From positions 1 through 6,016 of the forward strand of contig JBDKTJ010000160.1 of assembly GCA_039698075.1 (NCBI GenBank): a stretch of DNA of 6,016 nucleotides, in the 5' to 3' direction. The stretch is from JAJFVC01 sp039698075. Lineage in GTDB: Bacteria > Planctomycetota > Planctomycetia > Pirellulales > Thermoguttaceae. The notes under the pieces were generated by a model that saw nothing but the letters and a program-made list of their open reading frames with translations, searched no databases and was not told the DNA's origin. Both the position numbers and the translations under genes were made by a program. Position 1 is the first letter of the stretch; the number at the start of each line of letters is the position of its first letter. This document shows positions 1 through 5,121 of the stretch, in pieces.

Positions 1-611
1 CGAAAACGTTCCAGTTGATGGGCCTTTTCCGGCGGAAATTGGCTCTCGTAGCAGGCGATCGCCGCCAGTTTCTTGTCCAACGTGTCGCCGATGTCGACGA
101 CCATCGGCCGGCAATCCGACGGCAGAATCAAATCGAAACTCAAAAAGCACTCCAGCCGACGCGGCACCGTGTAGGGCGGCAGGCCGTCGAATCGGTCGTC
201 CCACTTGGTCAGCTTCGAGTAAAAGACGGCCGCCTCGATAATCAGCGACGCCTGATAGTGGTCGGGTGAAGCCGTGGGCGTCTTGCCGCCCAGACCGATG
301 ACCAATCGCGGCCGGTGGCGGCGAAACTGCTTGGCCAACGTCACTCGGGCCTCGAACGAATCGAACAGCCGACGATTGGGCAGGTCCAGCGTCACGCGAT
401 GGGCCGCGCCGAGCGTCTTGGCCGCACGACGCGCCTCGGCCAATCGAACTTCCGGACCCGGAGAGCCGGGCGTCGGTTCGCCGTCGGTCAGATCGACGAT
501 GCCCACGCGATAACCTTGCAAGGCCAGCTTGGCGACAATGCCACCGCAGGCGATTTCGATATCGTCCGGATGCGCGCCGACGGCCAAAACGTCCAAAATC
601 GGTTCGCTCAT
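1..611 (-). CDS. PIG-L/LmbE family deacetylase, BshB1-like (partial, C-terminus off the left edge)
   Basis: The open frame begins at the ATG complementary to 609-611 and runs off the window, giving 203 residues. Members of this family are zinc enzymes that remove N-acetyl groups from GlcNAc-type sugars; BshB1 deacetylates GlcNAc-malate in bacillithiol synthesis. The zinc motif AHPDD is at residues 13-17, directly after the first strand (ILDVLAVG). The next segment, GYRVGIVDLTDGE (33-45), and the Glu/Arg/Ala-rich helix after it are typical of BshB1-like members. A third zinc ligand is probably His118 in SPDH (115-118), where relatives usually have HPDH. The end of the fragment (VDIGDTLDKKLAAI..YESQF, 172-192) also matches the BshB1 pattern. 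BshB1 relatives are about 230-240 aa, so about 30 residues are probably missing. It is the first ATG after an in-frame stop at 645-647; no Shine-Dalgarno site is visible. The family is secure; the substrate is not. Confidence 0.88.
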   Translation of the reverse strand, partial: MSEPILDVLAVGAHPDDIEIACGGIVAKLALQGYRVGIVDLTDGEPTPGSPGPEVRLAEARRAAKTLGAAHRVTLDLPNRRLFDSFEARVTLAKQFRRHRPRLVIGLGGKTPTASPDHYQASLIIEAAVFYSKLTKWDDRFDGLPPYTVPRRLECFLSFDLILPSDCRPMVVDIGDTLDKKLAAIACYESQFPPEKAHQLERF

Positions 612-650
612 GGCTGAGATGTTGTCCGCAATCAAAGAAAAGACTTAGCC

Positions 651-707
651 TATCCCAGAACCGGTTTCCGAAGCGCCTTCGGAACGGTTCCAACAGGTTT
701 TGGGATA
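651..707 (-). terminator. Nested palindrome between the DUF1080 and deacetylase genes; possible terminator or REP-like element
   Basis: Outer arms TATCCCA (651-657) and TGGGATA (701-707) are exact complements. Inside them, GAACCG (658-663) plus TTCCGAAG (666-673) pair with CTTCGGAA (677-684) plus CGGTTC (685-690), making a 14-bp stem with a 2-nt bulge and the loop CGC. It starts 6 bp past the DUF1080 stop. Read on the minus strand, a T-rich stretch (TCTTTTCTTT) follows within about 8-16 nt, so it could work as an imperfect intrinsic terminator. The nested symmetry would also suit a dispersed repetitive palindrome. The structure is seen directly; the role is inferred. Confidence 0.55.
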
Positions 708-712
708 CGGTC

Positions 713-1399
713 TCATAGTTCCAACGACCGAACTCGAATATTTCTCACGGCCCCCTTGGTCGACCACGTGGCGATGCCCAACGGCTGACAGGCATCCACC
801 TCGATGCGCGTGGTGAACCGATGGTCCGCCCGGGGCTCCTGGACGACTCGCCGATCGTCGATCCAGGCCTCGATGGCGGCCGGCGTCACGCGAATCCGCA
901 CGCGATACCAGACGTTGTTTTTGAGGTCCTGAACGGTCGACGTGTCGTTTTCGGAGGCATCGGCGCCGTCGACGCTCGACAGCCCGACCAGCAGCCCGCC
1001 CCAGCCGCCGACGACCAGCGAACAATACTCCTTGCCGACGGGAAAGGTCGTGGTGCAGAAGAAATCGGATCCCTCCAACCGGATTCCCTCCAACGACAAC
1101 TCGTAGTTGTCGCGCAGGAGCTCGCGGCCGGTGTAGACCACGCCGGTCATCGTGCCCTCGTCCATCACCAGTTGGCCGTCGGCCACGCAGACCTTGCCTT
1201 CGCCGCCAAAGGCGATCGGTTTCCAATCGCCGAGCGTTTTGCCGTCGAAGAGGCCCTTCCACTCGCATCGAGTCCGATCGACGATTTTCGGCGACGGGGC
1301 GGCCGAGGCTCTCGGCGTACGATCCTGCCAAACGAGCATGGCGACGCCGCCGGCCATGAGGGCCAATCCACAAACCATCCACGGACGCGAAAACGTCAT
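713..1399 (-). CDS. DUF1080 (3-keto-disaccharide hydrolase family) exported protein
   Basis: The product is 228 aa. An N-terminal hydrophobic segment (about residues 7-24, after one Arg) followed by Ala/Pro-rich sequence (31-37) indicates a signal peptide or membrane anchor, so the protein probably acts outside the cytoplasm. The rest is one DUF1080 domain with a concanavalin-like fold. The hallmark opening WKGLFDGKTLGDWK is at 47-60, a DGQLVMDEG strand at 74-82, and the NYELSLE strand at 98-104. The late part has NNVWYRVRIRV (161-171), IEAWIDDRRV (176-185) and the closing strand GAVRNIRVRSLEL (216-228). Characterised relatives cleave 3-keto-glycosides or 3-keto-disaccharides; the substrate here is unknown. 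GGGGAG lies 5 nt before the ATG and supports this start. It follows the MFS gene with a 57-bp gap and no obvious promoter, so co-transcription is likely. Longer frames over the same bases do not show the domain. Confidence 0.87.
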   Translation of the reverse strand: MTFSRPWMVCGLALMAGGVAMLVWQDRTPRASAAPSPKIVDRTRCEWKGLFDGKTLGDWKPIAFGGEGKVCVADGQLVMDEGTMTGVVYTGRELLRDNYELSLEGIRLEGSDFFCTTTFPVGKEYCSLVVGGWGGLLVGLSSVDGADASENDTSTVQDLKNNVWYRVRIRVTPAAIEAWIDDRRVVQEPRADHRFTTRIEVDACQPLGIATWSTKGAVRNIRVRSLEL

Positions 1400-1456
1400 A
1401 GCGACTCCCCCCCAAAAACCGTCAACCGATCGCCGACCTGTCTCGAAATCGCCGCG

Positions 1457-2722
1457 CTAGTCCGGCAGCGGCTTGCCCTTGGTTTCCGGCGCGAACCAAA
1501 TCAGGACCATGCCGAAAACGTAAATGAAGGTGATGCACGCGCCGGCCCGACCGTAATCGCCGGAGAACACTTGCATCAAATTAGCCATGAACAACGTGCC
1601 GACCGCCGCCAGAATTCGACCGAAATTGAAGCTCAGGCCCTGGCCGGTCGCCCGCACGCGCGTCGGAAACAGCTCCGACAGATACAAAGGCATCCATCCG
1701 TAAAACGCCGCCGTCACGCAAGTGACCATGCCCGTGACGAAGACGAACCACGCATTAAACGCGGTCGTGGTGCGGAACATATACTGGCAGGCGATCAGCG
1801 ACAGCAAACACAGTCCGAAATAGACGGGCCGCCGACCAATCACGGCGCCGACCATCGGGGCGACGATGCAGCCGATGATGGCTCCGATGGACATGGAAAT
1901 CTGCACGATGGCCTTGGCGTAAGGCATCGAATCGCCGGCCATTTTGTCGGCCCAAACCGGCGTCCAACTGGAAATCGCCGCCCAGGTGCCAATCAACGGG
2001 ATGCTGGTGAAGGCAATGGCCAGCAACGTCTTGCGCAACAACGGCGGCGTAAAGATTTCTTTCAACGGATTGATCTTTGCAACGTTTTTCACGGCCATCT
2101 TCCATCGTTCCGACTCGGGCACTTTTGAAATCACGAACAGCGCCAAGACGGCGGGACTGGCGCCGATCAGCATGAACCAACGCCACGAATCCGGCGTGGG
2201 CGGGAACAATGCACCGACGATGGCAATCATCAAGAACCCGACGTTCGACGCCGCGCCCATCACGCCCGACAACTTGGGCCGATGCTTTTCGGGCCAACAT
2301 TCCATGATCAACGAAACGCCCAACGACCACTGGCCGCCCATGCCCAAGGCCGAAATGAACAGACACAAGCCAATATGCCAGGGCTGGGTGGCAAAATAGC
2401 CGCCGCCCATGAAAAGCGAATAGGCCAAAATGCTGATCACCATCGCACGCACGCGGCCGAGCCGGTCGCCGAGCCAGCCGAACAGGATGCCGCCGCCCGC
2501 AGCGCCCAACAGAAAACACGCGATGATCGGCCCAAACCACACAGCCACCCTGGGTTCGCTGACCGTGTGCGGCAGGTTGCGAAGGTCCAACAAATCCAAC
2601 AACGCCGGACGAGCGACAAGCGGAGTCAGCCCCATTTCCACTCCGTCAAACATCCACCCTAAAAGCGCCGCCGCCAGTGCGTACCATTGCCCGCGATTCA
2701 ACGTCGTCGTGTTCTCACTCAT
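1457..2722 (-). CDS. MFS transporter, sugar/metabolite:H+ symporter type
   Basis: This is a 421-aa integral membrane protein with about 12 hydrophobic segments, the usual MFS length. TM1 carries LLGWMFDGVEMGL (20-32), an acidic-residue pattern seen in sialate and aromatic acid:H+ symporters. Motif A between TM2 and TM3 is GWLGDRLGR (82-90). The central loop has PESERWK (202-208), like the PESPRW motif of sugar porters. Later come GRRP (296-299), YLSELFPTRVRATGQG (347-362) and PETKG (412-416) near the C-terminus, all typical of the sugar-porter side of the superfamily. The second-half copy of motif A lacks its usual Asp (about residue 293 is Ala). The start is supported by AAGGA 8 nt upstream and by a promoter at 2769-2796. 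The next gene encodes a DUF1080 protein, suggesting import of a sugar or oligosaccharide product. The exact substrate cannot be read from the sequence. Confidence 0.9.
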   Translation of the reverse strand: MSENTTTLNRGQWYALAAALLGWMFDGVEMGLTPLVARPALLDLLDLRNLPHTVSEPRVAVWFGPIIACFLLGAAGGGILFGWLGDRLGRVRAMVISILAYSLFMGGGYFATQPWHIGLCLFISALGMGGQWSLGVSLIMECWPEKHRPKLSGVMGAASNVGFLMIAIVGALFPPTPDSWRWFMLIGASPAVLALFVISKVPESERWKMAVKNVAKINPLKEIFTPPLLRKTLLAIAFTSIPLIGTWAAISSWTPVWADKMAGDSMPYAKAIVQISMSIGAIIGCIVAPMVGAVIGRRPVYFGLCLLSLIACQYMFRTTTAFNAWFVFVTGMVTCVTAAFYGWMPLYLSELFPTRVRATGQGLSFNFGRILAAVGTLFMANLMQVFSGDYGRAGACITFIYVFGMVLIWFAPETKGKPLPD

Positions 2723-2768
2723 GGCATGATTCCTTGGGGGAAGATTGAGTAGCAGGCGGGATTTTCTC

Positions 2769-2796
2769 AGTATAAAGGACCGACGACAATATTCAA
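2769..2796 (-). promoter_or_regulatory. Probable sigma70-type promoter of the MFS-DUF1080 unit
   Basis: On the minus strand, TTGAAT (2791-2796) and TATACT (2769-2774) are separated by 16 bp. The -10 matches consensus at 5 of 6 positions and the -35 at 4 of 6. Transcription would begin near 2762, giving a leader of about 40 nt before the ATG at 2722. Confidence 0.5.
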
Positions 2797-2814
2797 GGCC
2801 AATGCCTTTTGGCC
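2797..2814. promoter_or_regulatory. Palindrome abutting the MFS promoter, possible operator
   Basis: GGCCAA (2797-2802) and TTGGCC (2809-2814) form a perfect 6-bp inverted repeat with a 6-bp spacer. It touches the upstream edge of the proposed -35 of the transporter gene, a usual place for a regulator site. An overlapping smaller hairpin, AAGGC/GCCTT (2795-2799 and 2804-2808), shares the same bases. No regulator gene is in the window, so a binding role is inferred. Confidence 0.3.
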
Positions 2815-3101
2815 GGACTTGCAGGTCTTTCGGTTTTCCAACACCACAGCGTTATGCGACCCACCATCCCCCGAGAGTCACGCGTTCACGACGCGGCAAC
2901 CGTCCGTCGCCCGGCTTTTTCCCGAAAAATACACGCCGAACCGGCCCGTTCCCAGTCTTGTCCTACCCCTTGTCGCGTGATCTTTCCTGGTTTAAGCTGA
3001 ATGATGTTGCTTTTGCGTAGGCGCCGTTGCATGCGGCGGCGATCACCCAGGCCCGAACACGCCCGCCTTCCACGTCCCCCAATTTTTTAGCTTCGTCCAC
3101 C
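2815..3101. other. Divergent intergenic spacer between the MFS gene and hisH
   Basis: About 290 bp with no credible gene. The one open frame crossing it on the plus strand (2745-3020) starts at TTG, is rich in Arg, Pro and Ser, and shows no domain. The short symmetry TTTTTCCCGAAAAA near 2924-2937 is the only other structure noticed. The hisH promoter should lie here. Confidence 0.6.
2970..2998 (+). promoter_or_regulatory. Weak candidate promoter for hisH
   Basis: TTGTCG (2970-2975) and TAAGCT (2993-2998) are spaced by 17 bp on the plus strand, about 105 bp before the hisH ATG. The -10 is a poor match (3 of 6), so this is only the best candidate seen in the spacer. Confidence 0.22.
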
Positions 3102-3710
3102 ATGATCGCGATCATCGACTACGGCATGGGCAATTTGCGGAGCGTGCAGAAGGGCTTCGAAAAGGTGGGACATCAGGCCGTCGTCACCAGCGATCCCGCC
3201 CAGGTGGCCGCCGCCGATCGCGTCGTGTTGCCGGGCGTCGGCGCGTTTCAGGACGCCATCGCCGAACTGCGACGACTCAAGTTGGATCGCGTGGTTCGAG
3301 AGACCGTGGACTCGGGCAAGCCGTTCTTGGGCATTTGCCTCGGGTTGCAACTGCTGTTCGACGTCAGCTACGAAAACGGTCGACACGAGGGGCTGGGGAT
3401 CGTGCCGGGCGAGGTCGTCCGGTTCGAGTTGCCGCACGAGTTCACCGTGCCGCACATGGGCTGGAACCAATTGACGATCCGACGGCCCACGCCGATCCTG
3501 GCCGGATTGAACGACGGCGTGTACGTCTATTTCGTTCACTCGTATTACGTCGTGCCGAAGGAGGCCAACGTCATCGCCACGGAGACCGACTACGGCGGAC
3601 CGTTTTGCTCGATGGTGTGGCGCGACAACGTCTTCGCCACGCAATTTCACCCGGAAAAGAGCCAGTCGGACGGCCTGCGAATTCTTAAAAACTTCGCGGA
3701 GCTTTCATAG
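3102..3710 (+). CDS. hisH: Imidazole glycerol phosphate synthase, glutaminase subunit HisH
   Basis: HisH hydrolyses glutamine and passes ammonia to HisF, which makes IGP and AICAR from PRFAR in histidine synthesis, in the cytoplasm. The product is 202 aa, normal for the family. It is a complete class I glutamine amidotransferase. It opens with MIAIIDYGMGNLRSV (1-15), the usual HisH N-terminus, and has PGVGAF at 44-49. The nucleophile is Cys79 in GICLGLQ (77-83), and the triad is completed by His183 and Glu185 in QFHPEKS (181-187). PHMGWN (117-122) and VYFVHSYY (142-149) are HisH signatures. The frame extends upstream to a TTG at 3027, but the ATG at 3102 gives the conserved start; no good ribosome site precedes it. 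No hisF, hisA or hisB is in the window, so the gene stands alone here. It ends 3 bp from the convergent cysE stop. Confidence 0.95.
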   Translation: MIAIIDYGMGNLRSVQKGFEKVGHQAVVTSDPAQVAAADRVVLPGVGAFQDAIAELRRLKLDRVVRETVDSGKPFLGICLGLQLLFDVSYENGRHEGLGIVPGEVVRFELPHEFTVPHMGWNQLTIRRPTPILAGLNDGVYVYFVHSYYVVPKEANVIATETDYGGPFCSMVWRDNVFATQFHPEKSQSDGLRILKNFAELS

Positions 3711-3713
3711 TCG

Positions 3714-4664
3714 TTAGATGCTCCAGGCGAACTCGTCGGCCTGCTCGCCGCGGATTCGCAGTCGGGGGCTTTCCATCGTCACGGTGGTGCCGGGCGCGAC
3801 GGACCGCGTCAGCCACACGCTCGAACCGATCACCGAATCGTGGCCGACGATCGTCGCACCGCCCAAGATCGTCGCGTTGGCGTAGACCACCACGCGGTCC
3901 TCGATCGTCGGATGCCGCTTCGTGCCGCGGACCAAATTGCCTTCGACGTCGGTGGCGAAACTCAGCGCGCCGAGCGTGACGCCCTGATACAGCTTGACCC
4001 ATTGGCCGATCTCGGTCGTTTCGCCGATCACCACGCCGGTGCCGTGGTCGATGAAAAAGTAGTGGCCGATCTTCGCGCCGGGATGGATGTCGATGCCGGT
4101 GCGTCCGTGCGCCCATTCGGTCATCATGCGGGGAATGAGCGGGACGCCCAAGTCGTTCAAAACGTGCGCCAACCGATAGACGGTGATCGCCTCCAAGCCG
4201 GGATAGCAGAAAATCACCTCGTCCAACGACTTGCAGGCCGGGTCGCCGTCGTAGGCCGCTTGAACGTCCAACGCAAGGATTTTTCGCAGTTCGGGCAGTT
4301 GCTCCAACAGCGCCATGGCCTTGGCTTGGCCTTGGGCCTCGAAATCCTGCGCGGCGTCGGACCGACCGCCTTGTTTGACCGTCTCGTGACGCAGCGCCCG
4401 GGCGATCTGCACGGTGAGCGTGTCGTGAAGCCGATCGATCAGATCGCCCACATGATAGGTGACGTTGCCCAGGTGCAGCCCGTCGCGACGCCGATAGCCG
4501 GGATACAAGATTTCCTTCAGGTCGTCGACGATCGACACCACGGCGTCGTAATTGGGCAGCGGGCAATGGCCCAAGTGGTTCAAGCTGCCCACTTCGGCAT
4601 ACGTGTCGACGATCCGCTCGGTCAGCACCGGCAGACTTTCCTTGATTCGAATATCCGTGGCCAT
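3714..4664 (-). CDS. cysE: Serine O-acetyltransferase CysE
   Basis: CysE acetylates L-serine with acetyl-CoA to O-acetylserine, the first step of cysteine synthesis, in the cytoplasm. The product is 316 aa, longer than E. coli CysE (273 aa) mainly because of a larger N-terminal helical region (about 1-180). The C-terminal half is a left-handed beta-helix of hexapeptide repeats. The catalytic pair is Asp192 in GIDIHPGAKIG (190-200) and His207 in IDHGTGVVIGET (205-216), 15 residues apart as in E. coli (Asp143/His158). KLYQGVTLGAL (224-234) and HPTIEDRVVVYANATILGG (251-269) continue the repeats and the CoA site. The ATG at 4664 is preferred because GGAGGGGG lies 9 nt upstream and the conserved sequence starts there; an upstream in-frame start at 4709 would add only 15 Arg/Ser-rich residues. 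A promoter and structured leader lie upstream. It converges on hisH with a 3-bp gap. Confidence 0.94.
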   Translation of the reverse strand: MATDIRIKESLPVLTERIVDTYAEVGSLNHLGHCPLPNYDAVVSIVDDLKEILYPGYRRRDGLHLGNVTYHVGDLIDRLHDTLTVQIARALRHETVKQGGRSDAAQDFEAQGQAKAMALLEQLPELRKILALDVQAAYDGDPACKSLDEVIFCYPGLEAITVYRLAHVLNDLGVPLIPRMMTEWAHGRTGIDIHPGAKIGHYFFIDHGTGVVIGETTEIGQWVKLYQGVTLGALSFATDVEGNLVRGTKRHPTIEDRVVVYANATILGGATIVGHDSVIGSSVWLTRSVAPGTTVTMESPRLRIRGEQADEFAWSI

Positions 4665-4756
4665 AAAACCGGACCCCCTCCGCTGCGACCGTGACGGCGC
4701 AGAACGCAACCGGGAAAAAATGACACCTAGCCCAGAGCCTCGATAACACGAAAGAT

Positions 4757-4836
4757 GGCTGTCCGGCCGCTCAGACCGGACAGCTACAGCCGCAATCGTG
4801 CAGGTAAGAGGGATAGCAATAAATCATGGGCTGTAG
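4757..4836 (-). promoter_or_regulatory. Structured cysE 5' leader with adjacent and competing stems
   Basis: GCTGTCCGG (4758-4766) and CCGGACAGC (4776-4784) form a perfect 9-bp hairpin with a 9-nt loop. CTACAGCC (4784-4791) and GGCTGTAG (4829-4836) form a second perfect 8-bp stem enclosing 37 nt. In the minus-strand RNA the segment complementary to 4786-4791 can pair either upstream (4829-4834) or downstream (4757-4762), so two alternative folds exist. The structure begins 92 nt before the cysE ATG. It matches no riboswitch I recognise, and no T-run follows, so it is not a standard terminator. A regulatory role is inferred. Confidence 0.35.
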
Positions 4837-4851
4837 ACCGCTCCTGATCAA

Positions 4852-4880
4852 ATCCTAGGCAAAAACGCCTGGAAAATCAA
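4852..4880 (-). promoter_or_regulatory. Candidate promoter of cysE
   Basis: On the minus strand, TTGATT (4875-4880) and TAGGAT (4852-4857) have the ideal 17-bp spacing; each matches consensus at 4 of 6 positions. Transcription from it would begin near 4845 and give a leader of about 180 nt that contains the stems at 4757-4836. Confidence 0.35.
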
Positions 4881-4972
4881 GCGATTCGGTACTTTCATCG
4901 GCCCGTTCGAGGGGGAAAGTTGAGGCAAGTTGGGCAAAACAGCCGCCCCAAAAGCCATTGCAGGCCGACCGC

Positions 4973-4988
4973 GGGCGATTGGTCGCCC
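4973..4988. other. Short perfect hairpin in the EF-G/cysE spacer
   Basis: GGGCGA (4973-4978) and TCGCCC (4983-4988) pair perfectly around the loop TTGG. It lies about 130 bp past the EF-G stop, with no T-run on either side, so it is not a clear terminator. I see no gene between 4881 and 5121; the frames there are simple Arg/Pro/Ser-rich shadows. Confidence 0.35.
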
Positions 4989-5004
4989 ATGGGACACCGC
5001 CAAA

Positions 5005-5106
5005 CGTTTTGTGTAAGAAAGGGAAAGGGGGGAAAGAACCGCGGCGACGGCTTCCCGCCTTCCGCTGGCTCCACCTTCCACTTTTTTTCGTTCTTACACC
5101 GAAACG
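5005..5106. repeat. 102-bp unit bounded by imperfect inverted repeats, possible MITE or 3' UTR fold
   Basis: The left end CGTTTTGTGTAAGAA (5005-5019) is nearly the reverse complement of the right end TTCTTACACCGAAACG (5091-5106). The core GTGTAAGAA (5011-5019) / TTCTTACAC (5091-5099) is a perfect 9-bp match, with one short internal difference in the rest. The interior is purine-rich on the left (GGGAAAGGGGGGAAAG) and pyrimidine-rich on the right, so the arms can extend imperfectly. It also holds two imperfect tandem copies of a GGCT..CCTTCC unit (5049-5065 and 5067-5081). It begins 15 bp past the EF-G stop. No flanking target-site duplication was seen, so mobility is unproven; it may instead be the 3' fold of the EF-G transcript. 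Confidence 0.4.
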
Positions 5107-5121
5107 ACATTCGGCCGCTGG

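Noticed and set aside
821..2128. 435-residue open frame on the plus strand opposite the DUF1080 and MFS genes
   Set aside because: Its product is rich in Arg, His, Gln and Asp with no domain, and both genes beneath it show clear family motifs in the minus frames; long antisense frames are expected at this GC content.
2745..3020. 91-residue plus-strand frame in the spacer before hisH
   Set aside because: TTG start, Arg/Pro/Ser-rich product, no ribosome site, and it overlaps the MFS promoter and operator-like palindrome.
3840..4694. 284-residue plus-strand frame opposite cysE
   Set aside because: The minus-strand cysE frame carries the catalytic Asp/His pair and the hexapeptide repeats; the plus frame shows no motif.
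4715..4720. T6 run on the minus strand as a terminator tail before cysE
   Set aside because: No stem directly precedes it on the minus strand; the nearest hairpin ends about 37 nt earlier.
3685..4749. 354-residue minus-strand frame overlapping cysE in another phase
   Set aside because: Arg/Ala-rich composition without a domain; it is a shifted reading of cysE.
4740..4860. Possible tRNA or other structured RNA gene
   Set aside because: The stems do not form a cloverleaf and no T-arm (GGTTCGANTCC-like) or anticodon arm can be placed.
4848..5081. 77-residue minus-strand frame in the EF-G/cysE spacer
   Set aside because: No domain or ribosome site; it covers the inverted-repeat unit and the candidate cysE promoter.
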